Origin: Dicaeum eximium
Lineage: Eukaryota; Chordata; Aves; Passeriformes; Dicaeidae
NCBI GenBank assembly: GCA_013396995.1
Contig: VWZP01002847.1
Coordinates: 225,612-289,611, forward strand
Length of the DNA stretch: 64,000 nucleotides
Direction: 5' to 3'
The notes beneath the pieces were generated by a model, which saw only the letters and a list, made by a program, of their open reading frames with translations, was not told the origin of the DNA and ran no database searches. Position 1 is the stretch's first letter, and each line of letters starts with the position of its first letter. The translations under genes were made by a program, and so were the position numbers. Below are positions 36,691 to 49,485 of this stretch, piece by piece.

Positions 36691-36943
36691 ACAGTTTGGC
36701 TCTGAAACATTACTGTGGGACACTCCAGAGGATGGACATCCAATTAGCACCAACATATTGCTCTTGATACATGGCTATGGGCAGAAACAACAAAACTGAT
36801 CTCCAGCACTACATGCCAAAAAAACCTGCATGCTGGAGAAGAAGAGAACAAGGCCCAAATCTTGCCCAGCACTGTGCATAGTGCCCCTTGGAGGAAGAGT
36901 CTTCATCTGGAGCAGCTTCTTTAACCTCTGTTTGATAATTGAA

Positions 36944-36990
36944 GAAATCTGGCTATGAAAGAAATCTGGCTACTGAAGAAATCTGGCTAT
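36944..36990. repeat. Tandem repeat, 17-bp unit, ~2.8 copies
   Basis: GAAATCTGGCTATGAAA (36,944), GAAATCTGGCTACTGAA (36,961) and GAAATCTGGCTAT (36,978, partial). The first two differ at two or three bases. Confidence 0.9.
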
Positions 36991-37470
36991 CATGAGAACT
37001 AAAAGCTGTCATGTCAAGCAATCTGATGAAACGTATGTGACTGAGTCCATCTTTGTTGGTCAGTGTTGTACTAGTTTTATTTGGGTTTGGAACCACCTCA
37101 AGTCAACAAAGAACCATGAAAACTCTGAATGAGAGGCTCAAGTTAGTCAGCGTTATTTGGATTTAGAAAAGTTCAGATGTGCCAGGTGCTAAGGATCTGT
37201 ATGTAAGGCCACAAGAAGCTAAACTCCCTGTAGGAGTAGCCAGTGAAAACTGACCAAGTCTCTCAAAATGCCCTAGCATTTGGTAAGCTGACTGGAGACT
37301 GAAGAACTACCAGAGTTTTCTTCTTTTAAAGCCTGACACAACAGTTATGCTGGTAGTAAACTTACAGGAATGGGACTTCTTTTACTGAATGCTTTTCAGG
37401 TGGAAAGCAAGTTAAAATAGTTCATTGCTTTTAATAACTGAGAAAAGGTAAAATATTTGATAGGTTTTTT

Positions 37471-37508
37471 GAAAAGTAATTTGTAATTTGAAAAGTAATT
37501 TGTAATTT
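37471..37508. repeat. Perfect tandem duplication, 19-bp unit, 2 copies
   Basis: GAAAAGTAATTTGTAATTT at 37,471-37,489 is repeated exactly at 37,490-37,508. Looks like a recent slippage duplication. Confidence 0.95.
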
Positions 37509-39345
37509 GAATGTATAATCCTTCTTGTTGATGTATTGACAGCACAGGAATGACCAAATTCCACAGGATAAATGCAACAAGCCTACCGTGCTGACTTTAG
37601 CAGGAGCTAATGCTGTTTTTTCAGGAAACAGGGGTGAGAAAATAGGCTTTTAACTGTTCATAGAGGAGCCAAATCCCTTTAGATGTTTTGTTAAGATCTC
37701 AGTTTTTCAGACAGTTTTTTAGAATTCTCAGTTTTGTTTATTCTGGATGTTTTCTCCTGGTGATAGAGAAGTCAAAATTCCTTTGAAAAACTGCAATAAA
37801 CTTTTTGTGGCAGTTCTATCACCCCACAGAAAAGCTGCACTGAAATGTGAAGAGAGTCTGCTTGTTTGAAGCCTTATTTGAGGCTTAGATATAGATATAA
37901 AAATTTATATATATTTATATGAAAGGAGAGCACTTGGGCAGTAGAGATAAAAACCAAAACTCATGGTGTTGAGGTGTTAAACTATGTCCTTTTTTGTGTG
38001 CTGTTAATTCTTCATTGCTTCCAGAGTGCTTTTTTTCTTATCATTCTTTTATTTTTTATATATCCATGGCAAGCCTGAGTCTGTCAAGGGACCATCCCTG
38101 TGTGTCTCCTTTCAAGGGGCTGAAATCCCAAAATCCATGCTATTTCTGTCTGAATGTTTCTTACATTGAATGTCTTAATTTGTAAGTGTTTTGAAGTTAT
38201 GAAGAAGCATTTTTGCTTTTTATATTACTAGTGTTTATTAAAAAAAAAAAAAAAACAGAGGAATTTGGTTACAGAGAGATACAGGATTTTTTTGTGGATT
38301 GAATGCTCCTGGAAATCCCACTAAGAGCACAGCAGTTCATATTGTTTATGTACATGTAAATAGCCATAATGTGTTCAAAATCTGAAGTATTTCAGATACA
38401 CTAATATATTTCTCCCTTTCTAATATTCCCACCACAATTTCGGGCTGACAACTGAAAAAAAAATCAGGGACAACCAAAAAACCTTACAGACCGCCTTTTC
38501 CCTACAGCATTAAAACAGGTGTCCCCCTACACATCCCCTAAGACAATGTCCATGCTATAGAGGGCAAAATTCACTTAAGTTGACAAAAAATAAACTGAGT
38601 TATTTTATTTTTTATTTAATTTCTAACTTTGTGAAGTTTCCTGGATTTTAGTAAACAAAAGCAGTTTATACAAATATGCTTATCTGCCATTTAAATCTTT
38701 GTGGTTCTATGAATTCCATTAAGAAGAAGATAAAAATACTTGTAGGAAGTTCTTTTCTCTGTTGACCTCATCCCCACAGCACAGCTTACATGTCTGAGCT
38801 CTGCATAGTATGACATTGTGCTGTAAGGCTCTCTTAACAGCTCTTTAAACAGCCACAGACCTTTCTTGCAAGTTATAATACATAAAGAACAGGCTGCATT
38901 TCCTTTTTACCTGCCCCAGTTTATAATCTTCGATAAGTGGCTTCTTGTGATTTCAAACTAAGGAAAATTCCCATACAAATGGGAAAGAACCAGCCAAAAT
39001 CTTAGTATTATATCCCAATTCTGCCTTTCATCTGCCCTAATTCATCATAAATTGTCTTTCAATGGCTGTAATCAGATGGCTCTCAAAATACTGTTACTTA
39101 GGAAAAAACTTCATAGTGTCGTCATAGAAGATAGTTATTTCCTATATTTATAATTCTATAGTTAGAATCAATCTATATTAATGAATATTATTTCTATATT
39201 TAGAAATAATCTATATTTCTACATTTATAATCTATATTATAAAAATTAAATCTCAAGCAGTCTTAACCAGGCTATTGCACCCAGGAAAGAGTCAAGTTGT
39301 CTTGCCCTCCAGATCCAAAGCCCAAATCACAATTCCTAGCTACTT

Positions 39346-39660
39346 TTCACAGAATCACAGAGCCGTAGAGCTGAGTTGGAAGGAACCCACAAGGATTAGC
39401 AAGCCCAACTCTTACCCCTTGTATACAGGACACCCCCAAAAATCACACCATGTGCCCAAGAGCATTGTCCAAATGCTTCATAAATCTGTCAGTTTGGTGC
39501 TGTGACCACTTCCCTGAGGAGTCTGTTCCAGTGCTCAACCACCCTCTGGGTAAAGAAATTCTTCCTAATATTCAAGGACATAGAAGTTTCTTTCAGCTCT
39601 ACTGTGATCCTTGGAGCACAAGTATTGCTGTTCTGATGGCAGTGCACTCCCTCTGAGTTA
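39346..39660 (-). mobile_element. CR1 LINE 3' fragment with ORF2 C-terminus (antisense)
   Basis: The plus strand begins CACAGAATCACAG and GAGTTGGAAGGAACCCAC, the reverse complement of a CR1 3' tail and untranslated region. Translated from the minus strand, the interior gives SLNIRKNFFTQRVVEHWNRL, which matches the conserved C-terminal segment of CR1 ORF2. The piece is ~315 bp, 5'-truncated at about 39,660 and non-functional. Confidence 0.92.
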
Positions 39661-41040
39661 ACTGCAGGAGGAAACAAACACTGCCAAGTGTTTTAATGTT
39701 GCTTCATGTGCATGTATGGAGGGATCCAGTTAACCAGATGGCTTCTGTTCTGCTGCTGAAGAACTGTGATGGAAAGTTGGAAAGGAACTGATGTGGATCT
39801 ACATTGAGGGACTCCATAGAATGTTTTCCCAGGAGGAGCAGGACTGTACCATGTTGTTCTCATCTGCTCTGAAAAAGCATAATTTGCTCTGGCCAGCTAC
39901 CTGAGCTGTTGAAGGGTGGGAGTTGAAAGAGAAAGGACCTCTCTATGTTCATGTTTTGTATCCTAGTCTCCTCATTGATATCCACCACTTCTGTGAGATA
40001 CAAGATTAACCTAAGTGGACCACTGGACCGAGTACAGATTTTCTCTCTGCAGATGAACAGATCTGAGAGTGCTCAACCAGCAGGCAGAGTTCGGAGAAAA
40101 CTTCCAGCTCTCCTGATCAGCCAGTCCCCAAAACATCTGTGCTGCAGCAGGGAGAACACCTCCAGTTGATCCACTGTGACAGAAGTATGTGTCCTTGGCC
40201 ACACCACCATTTAATGGTTCACTTTGGAAGGAAAAGGGTTTGTGAAGTTTATTCAGATTCGATGCTGATGTACCTTTTACTCCCATGCATACTCCCTCTC
40301 TTGTCAGTGATAATTTTGGGAGAAATTGGCTACCACTAAATATTTAAAACTTAAATGGGAATTTCCAATAGCCCGGTGTTAGTGACCAAAGGGCCACAGT
40401 GCATTTCAGTACTTCCCCAGGAGATGGTGACTTCTGATATTTTATCTGCTGTCTACTCTCCTCTCGAAAGTTGAGCTTTGAAACTGTTCCCAGACTAGAA
40501 CAGAACTTCCTAAAAATTTACTCTTCCCACTGTTCTCTAATTTGTGGTGATGAGTGCCTTGGCTTTAAATATTACAGTAATAAAGATTTTACTGACTTCT
40601 ATTTCATGCTTAATGCGTACCCATTACTAGCTAATGACAATCTAAAGAGTGCCTCATGTAGTGGAATTTCTGCTTGGAGGTGAAGTTTAAAGATGCCTTT
40701 TGAATTAATGGTCTAATGATTCTGTTTGCATGTGAATGCAATCAACTTCAGCACATCTGGTTTGCTCATCCCAGCAGACTGAAAATGTGGCAAGAGCAAG
40801 TATAAACAAATTGCTTTGCCTAAGGTGCAAGGAAAACCCAGCAAGAAATTAAAGCAATGAAGCTGTGATGAAGATGTTGTCATACCCAGGCTTCTTCCTT
40901 GTTATCTCTGTAAGCACTGTCTGGGTTACAGAGCTCAGGAGTGAGTGGCAGGCAATGTGTGTTCCCTCATCTCTCTTTGGAACTAATTTTCAATCAAAAC
41001 AGTGTGCTTTGCCACCTACTCCCACCAGACCTGTCTTGAC
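39661..41040. other. Unannotated non-coding stretch
   Basis: No gene, RNA or recognised repeat. Frames on both strands at 39,945-40,339 overlap and lack domain evidence. Confidence 0.5.
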
Positions 41041-41133
41041 TTGTTTTTTTTTTGTTTTGGTTTGGGTTTTTTTTTTTGTTTGTTTGTTTTGTTTGGTTTT
41101 TTCCCTTTTTTTTTTTTTTTTTTGTTTGTTTGC
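41041..41133. repeat. T/G-rich low-complexity patch
   Basis: T-runs up to 18 broken by single G or GGG, including TTTGTTTGTTTGTTTTG. Produces an F/V/L-rich frame on one strand and a K/N/P-rich frame on the other, both artefacts. Confidence 0.9.
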
Positions 41134-41552
41134 TCTTGTGAGAGAGAAATACAAAGGTTATAATAATTTGGTCTATGCTGCTGAAACACAGTGACTACTG
41201 GTAACATTTGACTTCTCTGAATCTCAGTTTATCTCCCTTTGGCAGTGCCTGCAGCTCCTCTCCCTCCCTGTCTGTCTGTCCCTCAGCTCTCTTTCAGTCT
41301 CCTTTCCACACATCACCCCAACTCATTCATGTCTTCCCTTTATCGAGATATGAGCCTGAAAAAGGAGCAGAGGGGAAGTGGGGAACACCATAGGGCAGAC
41401 TTAAAATGATTTGTTGGTCTCTTCAAAATAACTAACAGGTCGATTTCTGAATATTTGTTAAAATAAGTCATGACATTATTTTTCCATCCCAGCATTTCAG
41501 TGTTTATGCTTAAGTGTCCAGATTTTCTTTGCTAGTCTTGCTGTAATGCCAC

Positions 41553-41570
41553 AATTGTAAATTTACAATT
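41553..41570. repeat. Perfect 18-bp palindrome
   Basis: AATTGTAAATTTACAATT equals its own reverse complement and has no spacer. All AT except one G and one C per half. Could be a symmetric protein-binding site, or chance in an AT-rich region. Confidence 0.92.
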
Positions 41571-44500
41571 TAATTGCACTCTAATCACAATTCTAAGTGT
41601 ACAGTTGTGGTGTCCAGTTCTGCTGTAAATGTTTCTGGTGAGGTATCTCCTAAAGCATTTCTTTGCTTATAGTATTTTGGTTCTGTTTGGAGGATCACAA
41701 TACTCTTTGTGTTTTAGGAGATACTGTTGCTATTTATTACACCGGTGAACCCATACTTTTTCTAGTTCTTGTAGGGACAACTGGATTTCTGTATCAGCTG
41801 CCAGGGCAAACCTAGTGGACTTGTGATCATCTCCTTATTTTACATAGAGTTTTAACTGCCTGATTTTCTGTCCTAATTCAATATTGTACACCACTGAACC
41901 AGATTTGTTCTGTCTCACTGTAAAGAATAGAGACACCTGACTTTTACCTCATACTTTGTGGGAGATGAACTGTAATGCCCTCAGATCTCACCCTCTATCC
42001 ATCCTTCTTGAATTTTAGCCCCTTCAGTGTTGCATCTTTTGGCACATCTAAAACAATGATGGATGTGTTGATAATGCTGAGTTGTAGTGAGTGTGTTGAC
42101 ATCAGCCAACTCTTATCTGTTCATATCTGATAAGAGGTTTTTTTTTCACATGTAGGTACTGGCCAAGGAAAGCTCCTAAGGGTTGTGAGAAGGGCAGTAT
42201 TGATAGTAATTTTCTTGCCTTCCTGTCTGGTGATGGACTTGAGAAACTGTTGTGTATTTGGTGCTGTTCTGATGCACCTGTGATACATTCTAGTTGTTTC
42301 TTTTCAGTCAAACATGCCTGTAACATACAAGGGAAGTTCTTGCTCTTCTATATGCACTCACAGCCACTTGGAGTTTGTAATGTCTACAGAGGCATGATCT
42401 ATCTCAAAATATATAGCAAAAATCTTTCCTTCATTTATACCAGTGCATAATACCCACCTTTTGCCTTCTAGTGCCATGAATTTTTTATGCCTTCTCATTA
42501 TGTTTAATGCTCTGTCCTTTGCCACTGGCTCTGACTGGTCTAGAAATATAGATTTCAAATTTATTATGAAACTTTTCTCTAAATGTGATCTCTTCCATTT
42601 TCTCTTGCTCTGTTTAGGTAGGCAGCCTTTGTTACATTGTATGGTCTTGATAGTTTCCTGGATTCTCACTCACTCAATGTTTATCTCAAGTTATTTATGA
42701 ATTCTCTCTGAAAAATATTTTCTTTTCATGCCAATATTTGTGTGAGGAAAGCAAATGGTTTATGCAACCTGCCTGTATCTGTTTTCTGCTTGCTTCTGTG
42801 AAATATCAGTTGAGATCTATAGGATTCCTTGGCTTTTTCTGAGCAAATATGTACTAGAAAACAACCAGACCCTGGTATGGGAATTAAACCATCACTTTCC
42901 TCAGGGCCTGCCAAGCTTGATTCCTGAATTTTCTACAGTGCTTCTGCTTTCATATTCCAAAAGAAAGAGAATTTTAGTGGCAATCTTTGTTTTGTCTGTT
43001 GAATGCCTAGAGTAACTCCAAACCAATGCTTACACCAGCACTTCATCAGAGAAACAAGAACTATTTTTTAGTGACTTTCAGTGAGCTATGTGCAGATCCA
43101 GCCATACATGGCTCAGGGTTTTAGGGTGTGCAAGGCCAGAGTGAGAAAATTGCAGAACTATGAGAACCTAACATACATGTATATATGCAAGCAGCAGAAA
43201 GCAGAGTTAAAATTTCTACTCCATATTTTTCTCACTTTTGGTCTGTGACTTATTTTTTTTTAAATTTATTATGGTCAATATGATTTCCAGAGCAACAATA
43301 ACCCTTCTGAGAGTAAAAGACTCCATGGCAAGCATAACTTTCTCCTAAAAATTATGATTCAAATAAACCTGTTAATGATGCTTTTAAAAAAAAAAAAAAC
43401 CACCCCAAAGGCTCTCATGTTCACAATAAGCTACATGAAGCAATACTTTGTTTTTTACAAAGCAAAATCCGAGTAGTTTGTTTGTATGCTAAAGGCAATT
43501 TCTAGAAAACAAAACAATAATGAATTAAATGAGAGTACAAGCTCATCACCACCAAACTTACTACAATGATTGCATGAAACATCTTCAGAGCAATGGGGTG
43601 TTCCTCACATGGCACAGAGTGCTTACAGAGGGTAACTTACTCATGCACCACCTCCTGTTTTGCCAGGTTTTAAATGCACACTGCAAAACTGGACCTGCTC
43701 TAGCGCCTGGTTAAGATTCAGGACTAAGCTAATGGCATCACATTAGTGATGGTAATTGTGAAATCAGGTGTCCACTTTATGCCCAGTAGAAATCTTACAG
43801 ACTCTGTGTTAAAGGCAGTGATTTTATTCTTGGCACATAATCAGCATGCAAAGAAAATAAAGCTTGATACAGAAGCTTGTGAGCCAAACAGAAGTTACAA
43901 AGCATAGGATGGAAAATGTGGAAGAAGAGAATAGAGCACTTATCAGCATGATGGTAAGAAAATCTTGTGGAGAGATCCTTCCATGACTGTGTTCAGGAGA
44001 CCATTGTGCACCAAGGAGTGCTAACCTGAGCATCCAGGGACCACTCAATGCTGCACAGCCATGGAGTTCTCAGCATCTCAAGTGACATAAGATTTACTTG
44101 CTATCTATATTTTTCCTTGTTTCTGTCTTATTAAAGCAGCTCTTTTATTAAGCCATTTTTGTCAGACCTTTCTTATTGAGACGAGAAAAAGACCTGCACC
44201 ATCTCACTCTCTTTCACCTCACTTTTTTTCAGCTTGCCTTCACACTCTCAGTCATGCAGAACAGGCCAAAACTTAGGCTACAGTGGAGAAGGTTCCCTCA
44301 TTTTGGCTCACTGTGCCTAAATAATTGGATGGATTTGAAGGTGTAATAGAGATTTGTCTCTTGATAGGGGTGGTAGGAATGGAGAAAGGAGAACTTACCC
44401 AGTGAAGGAGCTCTAAGAATATGGAGCAGGAGGCTATGCAAAGGCAGATGGAAGAGACATTGCAGAAGAACAGCTCTCCAAAAGTTGTATTATGTAGACT

Positions 44501-45437
44501 GGGGATGTGAGTATTACTGAGACAATGATAGATGTGGAGATCAGATGTCAGCTCAGTCTGTTCTGTACTATTCTTTTTGCTAGCCTTTGTCAGAGGGACT
44601 AGGGAGGACATCCTGGAAGTAAATCTTTTAACATTTTTTCAAAGACAGACAAATAAATAAAGCAAGATAAAGTTTTTGCAATGTAGCTTTCCTTCAGCAT
44701 TATCCCTTGCTCCATTCTATTTAATCTACTGAAATACTTTTATTATGGAATGCCATTTCTGGCAATCCTATAAAGAGTATTAAAGACAGAGGGTGGAAGG
44801 CAAGAAAGAGAGGATTGTTTTGTTGTCTGGAGGTGCTATTGTCAGTCATCTGTGATCTTTCAGACACACACACAAAATCTCAGAAAGATAGCAAAAATAA
44901 CTGGGCTTTGCCTGTGGTGATGACTTTATTTTCCAGCCTCACTGCTCTAGGTGATTTGTGGCCAGCTACTGTGCAAAACAACACATCACACTGAATTGCC
45001 TTCTCCTGAAACATTTCTCTTGACTTGCCTTCAGATCACATCCTTAAAGCAGGGGTGGGAAAGGTGACACTGCCATGGCTAAATGGTAATGGCCTTATGA
45101 ATCAGAGACAAAAGGATGTGCCATAAGCAGTGTTACAGCAGTGGAAATATAAGGACCCCTCACATCACCACGATGAGAAGTGGGAAACATCATCTGCTTC
45201 TTGCTGATGGCCTTGAGGTGAGCAGAAGATCTCTTTGGGAAGGGAGCAATGGAAGCAGGGACAAGCTCCTTGCAGAACCATTTTCCACTCACACATGAAC
45301 AAAGGTTACATTTTGTCAGCTGGTGGTGGCTTTGAAAATATGTGTAAGACCACAGCCTCAGGTCTCTCTGTCTGTCCACAGAGCCCTCTGAGCATGGTTG
45401 AGCTGGAGCTAGAGCTTGGAAGTGTCTAACTAGATTC

Positions 45438-45465
45438 TGCACTCCCTCTCTGCAGAGGGAGTGCA
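45438..45465. repeat. Perfect 12-bp inverted repeat, 4-nt loop
   Basis: TGCACTCCCTCT (45,438-45,449), CTGC loop, AGAGGGAGTGCA (45,454-45,465). GC-rich for this region, so the stem would be stable in RNA or single-stranded DNA. No terminator or small-RNA context is visible. Confidence 0.92.
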
Positions 45466-48400
45466 TCCCTCTTCCACATCCTCTTTTAGGCTGTCTACTT
45501 CCCTCACTAAGGGCAAGTGACCCTGAGTAAACTGAAAATGGACTGAGGGCTCAGGGCTGAGTGAACAATATTCAGGTGGCCTAGTGGCCTTTTCCTGCAT
45601 TTGCCAACCCAAAACTCATTATGATTTTGCACTAGCTTCTCCTCTCAGCTGTTCTTCTCAGTTATCATTCTAATTCGTGCCTTTACAGCAGCATCCACAT
45701 GAATGCTTTCAGGGCATTAAACCTAAGCAGCTCCAGCTTGGCCCAGGCATCCTGCCTCTAGCTTTTGTTGATCCTCATAAAGAGCTGCATAGAGCAGACT
45801 AAAAAGAACTTCTGTTGCTATGGAAAATGCAAGAGGTGTGTCTTTGCACAGTAGGGAACAAATCGCGCTCTTGAGAGCAAAGTAAATTTCTTTACCAGTC
45901 CTCTTTGCAATCCTTAACATTATTTGCTTCATAAAGGAGGTAGGAGTGGGTTTCTTCCCATGAGTTAGGAAGGAAATTAAGTGTGCATATGAATATGCAG
46001 CAGCCTTTATAACAGTAGTCTATACGATAGGTCATGGATGGAAAATGCTTGGTTGAAAAATAAGGTTAAAATAACGAAAAATATGGTTTCTATGTGCAAC
46101 CTTATGGTGCATTTGAATTCAAGCTACGTTCCTCTGGTTGCAAACGAGAAAGAAAAGCAAATGTCACTCTCTTAGAGGTTACCAGACTGCCTAGCACAGG
46201 GGCATTATGGCAGAGGAAAGCAGCTGCCATATCTGGGGTTCTAGAAGGGACCACAGAGGGGTTTTGTCTCTGGCACTTCCAGGGAGGTAGCAGGACCTAG
46301 ACCAGTAAAAGTCAGAGTGCTGTATAGCATGCTCAAGAAGCCAAGGCCCTCAAGAAAAAATTTCTTCTGCAAGTGGGTACATCCATAAATAAGATTTATC
46401 CGTGACTTTGCTAGGAGTCAAACAATTCAAAACTGCATTCTCCACTGCATGCAAAAAATGCTAGAAGAAATTATTTTTGTAGTCAGACAGCAATAGTCAT
46501 ATAGGAGGTGTTTCTCAGCTTGTCACTCATTTCAGTCACGTCACTTCATCTCACAGGGCCCCAGTTTCTTGCTCCATAAACTGAATAAACAGTCAGGTTC
46601 CTCTGAGATGTACTTTCAGCTTTACCTGTCTATAGTTTATAAAATAGTTATCCCTAATTGTTCTTCCTTAAGGAATGGATTAGTGGGCTATTTCATTCGT
46701 GTTGGATTGCTATTAAGGCAGAGAATTTATTTATTACAGGTAATCATAGGATGTCTGTTGACAGGGAGCCTCAGGAGAACCAGGAAGGGCTCTAGGACCA
46801 CTGATTTATTCTCAAAGAAGCCACTTTTATTTTTCTTAGCCTGTGAGAGGGAAGGCTCTGGCTGTATATCTATTCACTCTTTCCATTTTCAGTTTACTCA
46901 GGAAAGGGTTTGGTTAGATCTCTGTCTTCATGCTGGATATGGCTTTCAAAAACTGTAGACTTAAAATTATTCTCAAAGTGAAACATTTTAAATGTGGTGA
47001 GATTTTAACAGGACTTGCTTTTATTTTTCCCTTAAGCATACAGTTCTCTGTAACATCTTATTTTTATTATCAACCTTGAGTGTGTTTTTAGTTGTCTATA
47101 TATGTATGCAAGATCACGAATATCTTAAATGTCAAATATAAATGGAGGAGTCATTTTCCCCATCATACTGATAGCACAGCTGGTGGCAATCATTCCAACT
47201 TCAAACTAAGGACATCATATTTAAAATTCTACCAAGGATGAATTTAATAAAGAAAGACTCATGACAACAGCCAAAGCTTTGCAGAGACTACGGATTATTT
47301 GATCTCCTGAGATTTTTTTGTTTTTAATTGGGATGGGGTCTTCCTGTCTATTAATTCTGATTTTTATATCAATTTCCTGTCTATGATATTTTCTCATAGC
47401 CTATCTCCAAATTTTTCAATAATCTGGATGATTCTTTGCAAAGATATCTTGCTAACTCCACTAAATCAAAGTCAAATAATCTGTGGCAGACAAGAGGAAC
47501 ATAGTTAGAAGAAGTTTAATAACAGTATTCAATATTCACATTCATGTGTGGTATTTTTTCTGGTTTTATCTCTCCTGGTGAAATTCAATTTTTAATATCT
47601 CCTGAGGTGTTCTTCAGCATGATATGGCACAATATAATAGGACTTACTAGATATAATTAAAATCTCACAATTCTGAAGTCAAACCTCCCATTTCTAGAGA
47701 CTTATTAAACATCCACAACAGCAAGCAGTCTGTTGGCTAGTACAAATTGCTGTGAGAGAGCTATAATCCTAAACCTGCTACTGCCTCAGACCAGGGCTCA
47801 TTAGCCTGTCAGCAACATTTTCTAGCCTTCTCTTGGTCTTGATCTCCTTCTTAGAAGCTTGGAAAAGTGCTAACTGCAGTATACATAGTCACATACTAAG
47901 GAATTAATTACATTGTATTGTGTGCATTTTTATCACAGACAAAATCTCTCAGCCATTAGAAATCTCTGGAGTTTTCTGTGTAATCTCACTGTAAATATGC
48001 AATTGAAAAATATTCAGGAAAAATACCAGTCAAGGAGAGGAAACTAGCTGTGTATTGTTACACCTGGCAGATTGATGGCTGAGGGGAGAATTAGGATTCC
48101 AGCTAAGCACCTTAATAAATTGAGCTGAATTAGATGAAAAATACTTAATTGTTAGGCATCATGACATTTCTAATCCAGTGAAATATTAAGCACAGGAAAA
48201 TAACTATCCATTCTTTATTCTTTAGTACCTGTCAGGGTAATGATCAGAAATTCACTGTGAATAGTGGGAATGGTCTTTTTAGCAGAAGAAATTGCCAGGG
48301 GCCTTCTAGTACACATATTAATCTTTCTCTTCACCAAAAGCTCTGTATGAATTCAGTGTACTGCAATACCATAGTAGCTCTGGGGCAAAGACCACTTCTT

Positions 48401-49305
48401 TGTTGTGGATGCCTCATAACTTGCATATAATTTGGTTAATTAATGGTGCTCAATACATAATTTTCCTTTTTCCAGCCTCAGCATCCTTCTCTTAATATGT
48501 AACTGCAATATTTATACAGTTTTTATTGGGGGACCCTCACTGGACAGCTCCTGTCAGTAGCAGCATTTCTCAGGTGTGTATGGTTGACCATTTCCAAAGA
48601 ATTCTGATGGGCTCAAAGGCCATCCCTTGCCAGATTCTGTAAAATTAGACTGAGGGATACTCAGCTGGAATTAAGATTTGAAGATTGCACCTGGCTCCCT
48701 ACACAGCATTTCTTCATGGTGTCTTGGGACAATATTTAGAGGGCCTCATGTTGTGCCTCTGCTGATCCCATCGCTGTATACAGAGGTGCAAGCAGAAGAC
48801 CTGGTTTCTCCTGTGAGCAAAGGTAAAGATGTAGTTGTTCATCGAGCACAGTTTCCATGTGAACCCACAGCATATAATGTGGACTCAAATGACAGGGCTT
48901 TGGTTTGGGAAATTGTAAGAGCTCTGTATCCAAACACTTTGAATCAACCAAAGCCTTAGGGCAGAAGCGGCTTCTAGACATTCAGGAGCTAGCAGAGTTA
49001 AACTGCTTCTTTCTGGCTCTTACAGTTCAGTAAATATTTTGTGGGAAATACACAGTTTTGAAATTAATGTCAGCAGAACCTTTTCTTCAGTACAAGACAC
49101 CTGTATTTTGAAAGACCCTTTTATCTTGTTTTGCCTTCTTTAAGCATAACTACAATGACCAGTGTAACAAAAACATTGTCTCTTGGTCTCTGCATTCTCA
49201 TTTGTCTCTCTCTGTTTATCCCACTGCAGACCTTCAGCATGCTTCTGGACAGCTTTTCAGCAATCAAAAAAAGGCTTATCCCTTTCCAAAATATTTATTT
49301 TTCTA

Positions 49306-49320
49306 TCTTCTCTTTCTTTT

Positions 49321-49404
<84 letters not shown>

Positions 49405-49485
49405 TCCTTTTCTTTCCTTTCTTTTCCCTTCTTTCCTTTCTTTCCTTTCTTTTCTTTCTTTTTCCTTCTTTCCTTCTTTCTCTTC
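49306..49485. repeat. 180-nt pyrimidine tract / (TTTC)n microsatellite
   Basis: Every base from 49,306 to 49,485 is C or T on the plus strand. About 49,318-49,406 is a pure TTTC array (~22 units). The rest is degenerate TTTCC/TTTTC. The tract ends CTCTTCACAG, so an AG lies at 49,488-49,489, just after the last pyrimidine. The minus-strand K/E/R-rich and plus-strand S/F/L-rich frames here are repeat artefacts. Confidence 0.97.

Larger units (their letters stand above)
36691..39345. other. Unannotated non-coding stretch with short tandem repeats
   Basis: No gene supported. Contains the 17-bp and 19-bp tandem repeats listed separately, a 16-A run (38,240-38,255) and a TATA-rich patch near 37,888-37,920. 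At 39,130-39,248 there is an AT-rich patch of degenerate TCTATATTT / ATAATCTATATT units. Confidence 0.6.
41134..49305. other. Unannotated non-coding stretch (8 kb)
   Basis: No gene or recognised interspersed repeat. Palindromes at 41,553-41,570 and 45,438-45,465 are listed separately. An A-run (about 43,385-43,398) is followed by CCACCCCAAA. Frames at 45,095-45,466 (minus, 123 codons) and 46,569-46,958 (plus, 129 codons) have no recognisable domain. Confidence 0.5.

Noticed and set aside
45095..45466. Possible exon near an acceptor-like TCTGTCTGTCCACAG at about 45,366-45,380
   Set aside because: Sequence on either side shows no recognised protein similarity, and the best frame is on the opposite strand to the acceptor.
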